Positions 1 through 7,885 of a stretch of DNA of 64,000 nucleotides are shown in pieces. This stretch comes from Roseihalotalea indica (GTDB taxonomy: Bacteria; Bacteroidota; Bacteroidia; Cytophagales; Cyclobacteriaceae). Made by a program: the position numbers and the translations under genes. Each line of letters starts with the position of its first letter. The first letter of the stretch is position 1. The notes below the pieces were generated by a model. The model did not search any database. It was not told where the DNA came from and worked only from the letters and a program-made list of their open reading frames with translations. The DNA lies in assembly GCF_022458895.1 (NCBI RefSeq), contig NZ_JAINFL010000001.1, positions 310,001-374,000 of the forward strand. The letters run 5' to 3'.

Positions 1-1
1 G

Positions 2-304
2 GATTTGCAAAAAGCGCAACGCATTAACCGGCGCATTGGTGGCTGGCTGGTGGCGCTTTCCCGCTGGTTGCCGGTCTTTCCGGAAGTGATTGCCTGTATG
101 GCCGGGCTTACTCGGATGCCGCGCTCGCTGTTTTATGGGGCTCTGGCTTGCGGTTCGCTACCATTGGGCTTTACCTACGCAATAATCGGTTATGCCGGTC
201 AGGAAAATCCCACAATAGCACTGCTATTGAGTGCATTATTGCCTCCATTACTATGGCTGCTGATTCGTCCGGCATTTCAGAAAAAAGTAGCTTCTGCTGA
301 ATAG
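2..304 (+). CDS. DedA/VTT-domain membrane protein, C-terminal fragment
   Basis: The reading frame is open at the left edge, so only the C-terminal ~100 residues are present. The visible part carries a short positively charged stretch, then the proline- and glycine-rich segment RWLPVFPEVIACMAGLTRMP and two hydrophobic helices. This pattern matches the end of the SNARE-associated/VTT (DedA, TVP38) family of polytopic inner-membrane proteins, some of which flip undecaprenyl phosphate or phospholipids. Which subfamily it belongs to cannot be told from the fragment. A TTG at position 5 is probably just an internal Leu codon. The gene ends 3 bp before the convergent DUF4178 gene. Confidence 0.7.
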   Translation, partial: DLQKAQRINRRIGGWLVALSRWLPVFPEVIACMAGLTRMPRSLFYGALACGSLPLGFTYAIIGYAGQENPTIALLLSALLPPLLWLLIRPAFQKKVASAE

Positions 305-307
305 AAG

Positions 308-943
308 CTACTGACCCAAACTGTAAATCTTGACTTGAGACTCTTTGATAGGGCTGGACAGGGTTACTTCAAATCGACCGCTTTCCCATTCTTCTATGGT
401 AATAAATTCATCTCCCTCATCGGTTTCAAACTCCCAGTAGTAAAAAAACTCTTCGTTGTCCGGGGAAACCTGACTATCGCGGAAGTAAGAAGCTTCGCTG
501 GATACTTCGTAGTAAAAGGTTTTGCCTTCAAAGGTAAACTCGCCTTCTCCTTCCTCGTCCATCGTGTCCAGATCGCTACGGTTGATAGAAATATCGCGAA
601 GTTTTAGCTTACGAGTAGCCAGTGTTACGTCAAGTCCATCGTCATATTCCAGAGTGATCCAAACTTTACCATTGGCCGTTTCGCCTTCCAGTTCGTACCA
701 TTCGTCGTTTTGCCCGGCCCGGTACACACTGCGTGACAGAATATTCACATCGTACTCTTCCATCATCGGCCCCACATTCATCAGGTGAATAAGGCCGCCC
801 GCTCGCACATTTTCCAGATGCAGTTCTTTGGATGATGCATCCTGAGCCGGATCGATTTTTTTATTATTTTTATTCTTCTGCCAGAAATACACCGCAATAC
901 CAATTAGAACTAAAGAAAAGATTAAAACAGCAGTCATATCCAT
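308..943 (-). CDS. DUF4178 membrane-anchored protein
   Basis: A 211-residue protein with one N-terminal membrane helix (about residues 4-21), a basic linker and a soluble beta-rich region. That region has the DUF4178 signature: a Gly-rich RAGGLIHL start, then YDVNILSRSVYRAG and WYELEGE followed by an acidic stretch. DUF4178 proteins have no defined biochemical activity but recur beside PspA. Here the gene lies 31 bp downstream of pspA on the same strand. It is probably the last gene of a YbjN-like/PspA/DUF4178 unit acting at the inner membrane. Function is inferred from context only. Confidence 0.75.
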   Translation of the reverse strand: MDMTAVLIFSLVLIGIAVYFWQKNKNNKKIDPAQDASSKELHLENVRAGGLIHLMNVGPMMEEYDVNILSRSVYRAGQNDEWYELEGETANGKVWITLEYDDGLDVTLATRKLKLRDISINRSDLDTMDEEGEGEFTFEGKTFYYEVSSEASYFRDSQVSPDNEEFFYYWEFETDEGDEFITIEEWESGRFEVTLSSPIKESQVKIYSLGQ

Positions 944-974
944 AGGGCCGGGCCGATAATCGGCATATAGAAAA

Positions 975-1691
975 TTATTGATCTAGTTGTTTAGGTTCAA
1001 TAATTCCCATGCGGGCTTTCAGTTCTTTTAATTTATCAGAGCCGGCACCAGTGCCAATGGCTTTATCAATTTCATCATCTAAAGATTTGGGAGCGGCTGC
1101 AATTTCTCCATAAGATTCTGCCAGCGATTCTTCTTCTTCCACTTTAGCCTTCATACGCTCCAGCATAGAGACCGTACTGGACGAGTCGATACCAGCTAGT
1201 TGTTTGTTTAGTTTCTTGGTGGCAGAACTTACCTTGGCACGGGCTTTCAGGGTTTTTATTTCATTTTCCCAGGCAGAGATCTGGCTCTTCAAGTCGTTTA
1301 CTTTTGCTTCCAGGTTGGCCGTCATGTTATCATATTTCTGCACTTCACCCTGGGTTTGGGTAAACTGCCGGTCGGCTTGCTCTTTCCGGCTTAAGGCTTC
1401 GGTGGCTAAGCGATCGGCTTCATTAGCATCAATCTGTCCTTGCTGAGAGCGCTGAAGCAGTAGCATAGCTTTCTTTTCGTAATCGGACGACTGCTGCTGG
1501 TAGTTTTTCATGTCGCGCCGGGTACGAATGGCGAGGGCCTTTACCTCGGCCAGGCTTTCAAGAGCCTTATTCAAGTCACCTTTCAGATCACGAATGGCCT
1601 GTTCGCTCATTTTTACCGGATCTTCTATTTTGTCAATGGCTGAATTGGCCTGGGCTTCGCCGACTTTAAATAATCTTCTGAAAATGCTCAT
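975..1691 (-). CDS. pspA: PspA/IM30 family protein
   Basis: A 238-residue, almost entirely helical protein starting MSIFRRLFKVGEAQ, the amphipathic N-terminus typical of PspA/Vipp1. Long heptad-rich coiled-coil helices follow (about residues 25-190). The family forms ESCRT-III-like rods and rings that bind stressed inner membranes and limit proton leakage. No pspF or pspB is nearby, as expected outside Proteobacteria. Neighbours are a YbjN-like gene 120 bp upstream and DUF4178 31 bp downstream on the same strand. A PspC-domain protein is encoded far away at 56020. Confidence 0.92.
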   Translation of the reverse strand: MSIFRRLFKVGEAQANSAIDKIEDPVKMSEQAIRDLKGDLNKALESLAEVKALAIRTRRDMKNYQQQSSDYEKKAMLLLQRSQQGQIDANEADRLATEALSRKEQADRQFTQTQGEVQKYDNMTANLEAKVNDLKSQISAWENEIKTLKARAKVSSATKKLNKQLAGIDSSSTVSMLERMKAKVEEEESLAESYGEIAAAPKSLDDEIDKAIGTGAGSDKLKELKARMGIIEPKQLDQ

Positions 1692-1811
1692 AATACAGTA
1701 ATTAGGTTTTCTCGTATCAGGTTGTACGAATAAATTTTATAAGAAGTTAATCTCTGAGGCATCTGGAAAACAGAACCGCTTCTGCGTTGGTTTTACGCAT
1801 GAGAAAAATGA

Positions 1812-2204
1812 TTATGACGCAAACTTGATAAACTCATCAGCGTATTCGGCCATCATGAGCCCGATAGCGTTGATAGAACTTTGTAATTCGTTGCGATCCA
1901 GGTTTTCTAATTCCAGTGTATCACGGAAAATAACCCGGTTTTCATCATCCAATACCAGTGCTCCGTGCACCAGAAAACGATTAATCTGCATGAGTCTTTT
2001 TAAGACCGGACCTTCGTTATCACTTTTTAGATGGAAAACATATTGCTCCAGCAATAATATATCTTCTTCGCAGTCAATGATCAAATGACTAATACCTTTG
2101 TCTTCATCGGTAATAACGACTAGGCCTTCTGCCGGATCTTCTGACTGAAGTTGAAAACCCAGATCAAGCAAATAGTTTTTTACTTTGTCAAAATGCGCAA
2201 CCAT
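1812..2204 (-). CDS. YbjN-like (type III secretion chaperone-fold) protein
   Basis: About 130 residues with the alpha/beta layout of YbjN/CesT-like proteins: a first helix and strand (HFDKVKNYLLDLGFQLQ), central strands, then INRFLVHGALVLDD and a long terminal helix. I chose ATG at 2204 (MVAHFDKV) over a TTG three codons upstream. YbjN-type proteins are thought to act as chaperones or adaptors, and several appear near PspA homologues. It is the first gene of the apparent PspA/DUF4178 unit. The assignment rests on fold pattern and context and is moderate. Confidence 0.6.
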   Translation of the reverse strand: MVAHFDKVKNYLLDLGFQLQSEDPAEGLVVITDEDKGISHLIIDCEEDILLLEQYVFHLKSDNEGPVLKRLMQINRFLVHGALVLDDENRVIFRDTLELENLDRNELQSSINAIGLMMAEYADEFIKFAS

Positions 2205-2311
2205 AATTATCAATTTTTAAAAAAAACGTTAAGAATTTATTTGGGTAGCGTGTTATCTACGTAAAGTTATAATTTCGCGACCGTTCTGCAACATTATATG
2301 ATGCTCAGCTT

Positions 2312-2992
2312 ATGAAACTTTTTGTGAATGATACTCCCGTTAATTTTTCCTCTGTCCATCAGCCTTCTTCAGTGCAGTATGACTACGTGGTAAATGCACT
2401 GGCTGCAAGTATGGCAGAGACTAAGTTGAAAGGAGACGTGCTGGTAAATTATGCAAATCACGCTTATATAAAGACGGCACTAGAATATTTTAGTAAGAAG
2501 AAAGTGAAGAACCTGGATAGCATCACTTTTGCCGTGGCTGACTTGGAAGAAACCGTGGAGCTGGTGAAAGGCCAGTTTAAAATAGTGAAAGCCGGCGGTG
2601 GGATTGTCCGAAAAGGCGATAAGGTATTGCTGATTCATCGGTTAGGTAAGTGGGATCTGCCGAAAGGGAAGTTGGAAAAGAAAGAGTCGCCTGTAGAGGG
2701 TGCCGTACGAGAGGTGGAAGAAGAGTGTGGGGTGCAGGTAACGGCATTGGATGAAATCTGCCAAACCTGGCACACATACAGTAGGAACAAAAAGAAATAC
2801 CTGAAGCGCACCTATTGGTTTGCTATGGATTGCCTGGACGATAGCCAGATGAAACCCCAGATTGAAGAAGATATCAAAGAGGTGCGTTGGATGGATACAC
2901 CGGCGGTGCACCAGGCATTGTACGAATCTTATTTTTCTATTCGGTACGTATTCCGTCAGTATTACCGGAAATTAGAACGTCATAGTTTGTAA
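2312..2992 (+). CDS. Nudix hydrolase with N-terminal extension
   Basis: A 226-residue protein whose second half is a Nudix domain. Residues 119-141 match the Nudix box GX5EX7REUXEEXGU exactly (G119, E125, R133-E134, E137-E138, G140). The first ~90 residues form a separate alpha/beta region that I do not recognise. Nudix enzymes hydrolyse nucleoside diphosphates linked to another moiety; the substrate here is unknown. The 3' end overlaps the convergent coaD by 13 bp, so the two transcripts are antisense at their ends. Confidence 0.85.
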   Translation: MKLFVNDTPVNFSSVHQPSSVQYDYVVNALAASMAETKLKGDVLVNYANHAYIKTALEYFSKKKVKNLDSITFAVADLEETVELVKGQFKIVKAGGGIVRKGDKVLLIHRLGKWDLPKGKLEKKESPVEGAVREVEEECGVQVTALDEICQTWHTYSRNKKKYLKRTYWFAMDCLDDSQMKPQIEEDIKEVRWMDTPAVHQALYESYFSIRYVFRQYYRKLERHSL

Positions 2993-3432
2993 GGCAGGAA
3001 AATATCAACGTTACCTCCGTACCGATGTACCTCCCGAATGATAGACGAATTGATGTGCGCGTATTGTGGTGAAGTAATTAAAAATACGGTTTCCAGATTC
3101 TCGTTGAGGTAACGATTGACCTGCGAAATGCTGTTCTCGTACTCAAAATCAGTAGTGTTACGCAGGCCACGAAGCAGGTAGCGGGCCTCATAGCGTTTTG
3201 CCAGTGCAGCAGTAAGTTCATCGTACGTGATAATCTCTATCCGATCCTCATCCAGAAATGTCTGCCGGATACATTCCAGCATGGTATCAATCGGGAAATA
3301 GCGTTTTTTCCGGCTATTATGTCCTACCCCAACAACAATCTGATCAAAGAGTGCCAGACCGCGCCGCACAATGTCCTCGTGCCCTCGGGTAAAAGGATCA
3401 AACGAACCGGGAAATAGAGCTACGCGTTTCAT
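2980..3432 (-). CDS. coaD: Phosphopantetheine adenylyltransferase
   Basis: A 150-residue protein of normal length for CoaD. It transfers AMP from ATP to 4'-phosphopantetheine, giving dephospho-CoA, the penultimate step of CoA synthesis. The N-terminus carries the nucleotidyltransferase motif GSFDPFTRGH (His18 of the TxGH box), and the C-terminal part has ISQVNR and the SSIIRE motif. It is last in a minus-strand run with a hypothetical membrane protein and DUF3822 (5 bp upstream). panC and panD, also for CoA, lie 5 kb away. Confidence 0.96.
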   Translation of the reverse strand: MKRVALFPGSFDPFTRGHEDIVRRGLALFDQIVVGVGHNSRKKRYFPIDTMLECIRQTFLDEDRIEIITYDELTAALAKRYEARYLLRGLRNTTDFEYENSISQVNRYLNENLETVFLITSPQYAHINSSIIREVHRYGGNVDIFLPYKL

Positions 3433-3437
3433 AGCGG

Positions 3438-4319
3438 TTATTCACAAAGGTGCATACTATACAGGTCGAAGTACTGATGGTCAGGAGCTTCATCAAAGAC
3501 GTGCGAAAACTCCAGGAATGGCGGTTTGGTGCCATAACTAAGCTGCCGTATATAACGATACAACGCCGCATAGTGATCCGATTTGCCGGAAACATTTCCC
3601 CATACGTGCACCTTGGTCTCGTTCTGGTCCATTCCTAGTTTTTGCAGAGTAGTGAGCGTATACTTTACAATATCTCCAGAGCTATTGTAGGCAAAACGGT
3701 TATAAAAGATGAGCTTTTTGTCCTCTACAACCACAATACCAAAATACTGCCGACCGATGTGCAGATACATGGTCCGGTAATACGAACCGGTAGTCAACTG
3801 TTGTACACCCTCGATAAACGCGCTTCCCTGATGTAGTAATTGGACTGCTTGAGAAGGGTAAAAGCTTTTTAGCCGCTCTGTTAGCCGCTTTTCTGCCCCA
3901 AAGACCATAACTGCATCTGATTGCTTATGGCGGTAGTACGATGCCGTATACTGATCGGTGGGGGTATCAGTTGCTAAGGTGAGATAGTGTCCAACATTTT
4001 CAGCCGAGAAGTAGCTATCCGGAACGATGGTGAAATGCTGATTTTTAACAGCTAGTTTCACTTTGTTCCAGTACCCGGCCATAAGCAAATGGTGTCCTTC
4101 AAAAAGAGGAAAATACGCTTCGGCCAGATCTGATAACCCGCCCGGGAAAATGTAATCTTCCAAGAGCAGACAGCGCTGGCTGTGCGCATCGGTCACACAA
4201 AACTGGAAATCGTGCCGACCCGCTAGTAGTAGTAAATCGTATTGGTTGAGATGATCAATACTAAACTGCGGGTCCTTAATTTTTCGGATAAGGGTATGGT
4301 TTCCAACGGTATGCGCCAA
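3438..4319 (-). CDS. DUF3822 family protein
   Basis: A 293-residue soluble protein matching the Bacteroidota DUF3822 family, a predicted member of the actin-like/ribonuclease-H-fold ATPase group. Visible family features are the repeated strand pattern around LHIGRQYFGIVVVEDKKLIFYN and the central DAVMVFGAEKRL segment. The family recurs immediately upstream of coaD, as here (5 bp gap), but its role is not known. A link to CoA synthesis is only inferred from that association. Confidence 0.75.
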   Translation of the reverse strand: MAHTVGNHTLIRKIKDPQFSIDHLNQYDLLLLAGRHDFQFCVTDAHSQRCLLLEDYIFPGGLSDLAEAYFPLFEGHHLLMAGYWNKVKLAVKNQHFTIVPDSYFSAENVGHYLTLATDTPTDQYTASYYRHKQSDAVMVFGAEKRLTERLKSFYPSQAVQLLHQGSAFIEGVQQLTTGSYYRTMYLHIGRQYFGIVVVEDKKLIFYNRFAYNSSGDIVKYTLTTLQKLGMDQNETKVHVWGNVSGKSDHYAALYRYIRQLSYGTKPPFLEFSHVFDEAPDHQYFDLYSMHLCE

Positions 4320-4343
4320 AATAAAATGAAGTTGATCGGGAAA

Positions 4344-4925
4344 TTACTCCCAGTTTCCACCGGTAGTTACTTCTGTGCGGGAGCCTACTCGCAATGGCCC
4401 ACGGATGCTTTCATCACCGCGTCGCTCGGGGTTCACCGGAGCAGTATCTACCACCTCAAAAACGTCTACATCTACATTATTCCGCTTAATCTTGTTGGCG
4501 TACAGTTCGAAGCGCTCATTAGAAACCGGAATTTGAGCAATATTCTGTATTTTAAATTTGTCGTAGGCCGGGTCATGGTATAAAGTATCACGAACCGGAA
4601 TACTTCCTATAGTATCAATGTGAATAACAGTCTCTTCTGCACCATAGTCCAGTAGGGTGGTTTCTTCGCGGCGTTGCACAATGTAGAGGCTACCAGTATC
4701 CAGAAAGCTGATTAATTTATTCCAGTCGCTGGTGTATTGACCATTGGCTTCTTTGTAAAGTATTTCGGCATCGCGAATAAACTTAAGTTTATCAATAACT
4801 TGAGATTCAATGCGGGCAATACGATCTTCTTCATCAATACTAAACTTGATACGGTCAAATAGATAGTATGCGATTCCCACCGCAATAAGCAAGAAGACAA
4901 TAGTTAAGACTTTAGTCAGGCTCAT
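4344..4925 (-). CDS. Conserved hypothetical membrane-anchored protein
   Basis: A 193-residue protein with one N-terminal membrane helix (about residues 5-25), a short charged helix, then a soluble domain starting DKLKFIRDAEILYKEANGQY. This layout (helix, charged spine, YKEANGQYTSDWNKL-like motif) resembles pseudopilin/type II secretion G-like proteins, but I see no prepilin cleavage motif. It is first in the run leading to DUF3822 and coaD, with 24 bp to the next gene. No function is assigned. Confidence 0.6.
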   Translation of the reverse strand: MSLTKVLTIVFLLIAVGIAYYLFDRIKFSIDEEDRIARIESQVIDKLKFIRDAEILYKEANGQYTSDWNKLISFLDTGSLYIVQRREETTLLDYGAEETVIHIDTIGSIPVRDTLYHDPAYDKFKIQNIAQIPVSNERFELYANKIKRNNVDVDVFEVVDTAPVNPERRGDESIRGPLRVGSRTEVTTGGNWE

Positions 4926-4988
4926 AGGTTAGCAAAATTTAGTGCAATAATAACAAATTCAACAGTAACTCGCAGTATAGCGAGTCTG

Positions 4989-5495
4989 CTAATTTCGGGT
5001 TTTATTATCAAATTTGAAATACCCCCGCAAAGATAGTAGCTCTTTTGGGTGATTACAGTGGCGGATTATCTGATGAAACTGCCCTTTTTGTTCTGCATAA
5101 ATCTCTTGCGGTGACATAAACTGAACTCGCTCAATTATCTGCCCGCTGTCTTCCATTTCAGGGTCAGTGCCTACTTTCAGGGTGCCACCCCTTATGTCAG
5201 CCGAAAAAAATAATTCAATGGCATGTAGAGGCGGGCCAATAAACTCATGCACAAAAAGAAATTGCGGTTTATCAATCTGCAAACCAGTTTCTTCTTCTAC
5301 CTCCCGGTATAAAGCTTCTTCAGCTGACTCACCAAACTCAATCCCTCCGCCGGGCGGAGCAATAAAATACCCTTCTTCTGTCAGACCCCGATGAGCAATA
5401 AGTAAAAGGTCATCTCCGGAAAAACAAATGGCACAAACCCGCACCCGAACCTGGTTTCCGAATTGTGCATGAATACGTTCCGGTGTGGGGTTCAT
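4989..5495 (-). CDS. Nudix hydrolase
   Basis: A 168-residue single-domain Nudix protein. Residues 50-72 fit the Nudix box (G50, E56, R64-E65, E68-E69, G71). Upstream is the typical strand RVRVCAICFSGDDLLLIAHR, with APPGGGIEFGES leading into the box. Substrate cannot be predicted, although the compact form resembles ADP-ribose/oxidised-nucleotide cleaners. It stands between two transcription units on the same strand and is not closely related to the Nudix protein at 2312. Confidence 0.88.
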   Translation of the reverse strand: MNPTPERIHAQFGNQVRVRVCAICFSGDDLLLIAHRGLTEEGYFIAPPGGGIEFGESAEEALYREVEEETGLQIDKPQFLFVHEFIGPPLHAIELFFSADIRGGTLKVGTDPEMEDSGQIIERVQFMSPQEIYAEQKGQFHQIIRHCNHPKELLSLRGYFKFDNKTRN

Positions 5496-5520
5496 AAAAT
5501 AGTATTCGTTCGGACAAAAA

Positions 5521-5560
5521 TAAAAAACCTCACAGTTTCAATTCTGAAAATGGAGGTTTT
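5521..5560 (-). terminator. Intrinsic terminator after the DUF4270 lipoprotein gene
   Basis: Read on the minus strand, arms AAAACCTC (5553-5560) and GAGGTTTT (5524-5531) flank an inner stem TGAAA/TTTCA, and a run of six Ts (5522-5527) follows. It lies about 50 bp after the stop of the DUF4270 gene. Confidence 0.6.
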
Positions 5561-5606
5561 ATGGTTTCTCGTGTGCTATCTTTCTATAGTAGAAAACTTA
5601 TCTAGA

Positions 5607-6965
5607 CTATTCAAGCAAGGTATAATAAAATTTTGCAATAACGCTATCTGGTTCAGCTATAACCTGGTTTATGGTTGAACCTGCAGCAGTTTGGTTGGGG
5701 CGAACAATGAACGTGGTATCATACTCTACCCCAGCCAGCAGAAACTGTAAATAGTTGGTAATGGAAACTTGGTAGGTAGATTCATTTGCGGGAATGGGAG
5801 CAGCAGTAAGTGACGGTTGGGTACTATTATTTAACCCAACTGCTACTGGGACATAACTATACCCGCTTATCACACTATCTGTCTTCACCTTAAATCCCTC
5901 TTCAAATCCATAGGCTTGTACCGGATTTGGCAGCGGTTGCCCGTCGGTCAGAGAGGTAGTGCCGACATATAAATCTACCCGGTTAATCCTTAAGCGGGCA
6001 GTAGTAGTGCTGTCCTCCACCTTTTTGATAAAATCCAGTATGGGCTGTAAGCTTAGCGTGGGATAAAGCCCCGTACCTGATTGCAGGTAAAATTTGCCAT
6101 CGTCAGCCATCATTTCCTCATCAGGAGTGGTAAGCCCAGCTAAAGGTGTACCCGAGCGATCTACCGAAATATTATTAAAGGTATTGGCCCGGCTACTGTT
6201 AATTCCAAAAGTATAAGCCGTAGAAGTGGTTTCATCGCTAGTACTGAAATACAATACCATGCTTACCCGGCTGGGGTCAAAGCCAGTAACTGCTTTATTA
6301 CCCACCGCAGAAGTCAGAGCAATACCCGGAAAATACTCACGGAAAGCACTGTCGGTATTTAGCGTTGATGAACCCGCTTTGGCCAAACCAAGTAGTTCTT
6401 GCCCAAAAGCATTGTCTAACGTAAATCGGAGGGTATCCGCAGAATCATTTACTTCCGGATTGGGAGTAAAAGTATGTTCAGCCAGAGGCGTTGGTAAAAA
6501 AGCTGCCTTATCCATACTATAGTAGCCTTTTCTTTCCAGTGTATCGGCTAACTCATAAATGCCTACGGTCTGAAGACTAATATTGTCAGCATCACCGTAG
6601 AAGTAGTCATTAACCATAATCAGCACCAGCGAATCAAAGTTATCCTCAGCAGTTACTTCGGCCTTTGTACCTATAGTTAGTTCGGTAAATGCCTGTGCCT
6701 GCACCTCGCCCAATGCTTCATCCTGATAGTTTCCTACTAGCAAATGATAATCATCTCCACTATTACTATTAGTACTAAGGCGCCTGGTAAATACCGAGTC
6801 AACTTGCACTAATGAATAAGGAAGGGGGATTTCGGTAAAGTAGAGGTTGAGGGTTTGGTCGCCGGGTTCTTGGGGTAGGCTTAAGATTTCTTCACTTTCA
6901 CAAGCAAAAAGAAAGGGGGTGAGCCATAGCAGCCACCCCGCTTTTTTTTTATCCAGCAAGTTCAT
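5607..6965 (-). CDS. DUF4270 family lipoprotein
   Basis: A Bacteroidota-specific surface or periplasmic lipoprotein of the DUF4270 family, ~452 residues from the ATG at 6965. That start gives MNLLDKKKAGWLLWL and a lipobox-like FLFAC, so Cys20 is the probable lipidation site; the frame extends further upstream but inside the preceding gene. The body is beta-rich with many Asp/Ser/Thr loops. The start overlaps the end of the GT5-only gene by 17 bp, so the two are co-transcribed. DUF4270 genes commonly follow this glycogen-synthase-like gene; the meaning is unknown. Confidence 0.8.
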   Translation of the reverse strand: MNLLDKKKAGWLLWLTPFLFACESEEILSLPQEPGDQTLNLYFTEIPLPYSLVQVDSVFTRRLSTNSNSGDDYHLLVGNYQDEALGEVQAQAFTELTIGTKAEVTAEDNFDSLVLIMVNDYFYGDADNISLQTVGIYELADTLERKGYYSMDKAAFLPTPLAEHTFTPNPEVNDSADTLRFTLDNAFGQELLGLAKAGSSTLNTDSAFREYFPGIALTSAVGNKAVTGFDPSRVSMVLYFSTSDETTSTAYTFGINSSRANTFNNISVDRSGTPLAGLTTPDEEMMADDGKFYLQSGTGLYPTLSLQPILDFIKKVEDSTTTARLRINRVDLYVGTTSLTDGQPLPNPVQAYGFEEGFKVKTDSVISGYSYVPVAVGLNNSTQPSLTAAPIPANESTYQVSITNYLQFLLAGVEYDTTFIVRPNQTAAGSTINQVIAEPDSVIAKFYYTLLE

Positions 6966-7761
6966 TATAGAGGTTATAGTAAGAGTCCAATAGGTTATCT
7001 CCCTGCTCAATCGTGTCAATTTTCTTTTCTTTATCAAACTCATCAAAAAGTTGAACCAGACCTTCGCTAAATTCTTCTTCAGCTTTAATAACGGCATCCG
7101 AATATTGAATGCCTATTTTGATAAAGCCTTCGTAATCAGCGGATTGAAGATTAGTCAGCATGCTGTCTTCAATGTCCATCATCTTCACCTTTTCAATGAT
7201 GTCGGTGTTAAACTTATACTCAAATCTGTTGTTGTAAACGGTGAAGACGGTCTTGGTAGTATGGAAGAGCGGATCATTTTTGTACGTGGTCTTCAGGTAC
7301 ATAGGGATCAGACTAGTCATCCAGTCGTTGCAGTGAACGATATCCGGGGCCCAGCCTAGCTTTTTCACAGTTTCGATCACACCTTTGCAGAAGAAAATAG
7401 CCCGCTCGTCGTTATCGGCGTGGAAATTATTTTCTTTGTCAAAGAATACGGATTTACGGTGGAAGTAGTCTTCGTTATCAATAAAGTATACCTGCAATTT
7501 GGCATTGGGAATGGACGCTACCTTAATAGTCAGCGGTTTTTCTTCATCCCCTACGGCAATATTGATACCCGACAGTCGTACCACCTCATGCAGCCGGTTT
7601 TTTCGCTCATTAATCAGTCCAAAACGAGGTACCAGAATTCGGATTTCCATACCACGCTCCTGCATACCTTGAGGCAATTTGCGGACAAAATCGGCCACTT
7701 CAGAGGTTTGTAAGAATGGATTGATTTCACTAGCTACATAAAGAATACGGAGTTTCGACAT
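6949..7761 (-). CDS. Glycogen/starch synthase-like protein, GT5 N-terminal domain only
   Basis: A 270-residue protein starting MSKLRILYVASEINPF, the ADP-glucose-binding N-terminus of family GT5 synthases. It keeps the region around IVHCNDWMTSLIPMYLK that in full enzymes lies near the acceptor site. It stops before the second GT-B (GT1-like) domain: a full GlgA is about 480 residues. No frame shift or downstream remnant is visible, since the next gene begins inside its end. The usual KTGGL loop is replaced by LQTSEV, so normal glycogen synthase activity is doubtful. I chose the ATG at 7761 over an upstream non-ATG extension. Confidence 0.8.
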   Translation of the reverse strand: MSKLRILYVASEINPFLQTSEVADFVRKLPQGMQERGMEIRILVPRFGLINERKNRLHEVVRLSGINIAVGDEEKPLTIKVASIPNAKLQVYFIDNEDYFHRKSVFFDKENNFHADNDERAIFFCKGVIETVKKLGWAPDIVHCNDWMTSLIPMYLKTTYKNDPLFHTTKTVFTVYNNRFEYKFNTDIIEKVKMMDIEDSMLTNLQSADYEGFIKIGIQYSDAVIKAEEEFSEGLVQLFDEFDKEKKIDTIEQGDNLLDSYYNLYNELAG

Positions 7762-7798
7762 ATCTTTGTGGGTTTTATAGGTAAGAGAAATGCATGTG

Positions 7799-7806
7799 CA
7801 AAAGTA
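7799..7806 (-). promoter_or_regulatory. Candidate -7 element for the GT5-only gene
   Basis: On the minus strand the site reads TACTTTTG, matching the Bacteroidota -7 consensus TAnnTTTG, 38 bp upstream of the ATG. No good -33 element is seen. Confidence 0.35.
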
Positions 7807-7885
7807 CGAAATTATTACCATATTTCCACTTGCTTCCTATCTTGAATCCTCTTTTGCCTATTTAGGCCTATTCAAAATATAAATA

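Noticed and set aside
5515..5522. TATTTTTG (minus strand) as a promoter for the second Nudix gene
   Set aside because: Exact -7 match, but it overlaps the T-run of the terminator of the preceding unit and no -33 element is properly spaced.
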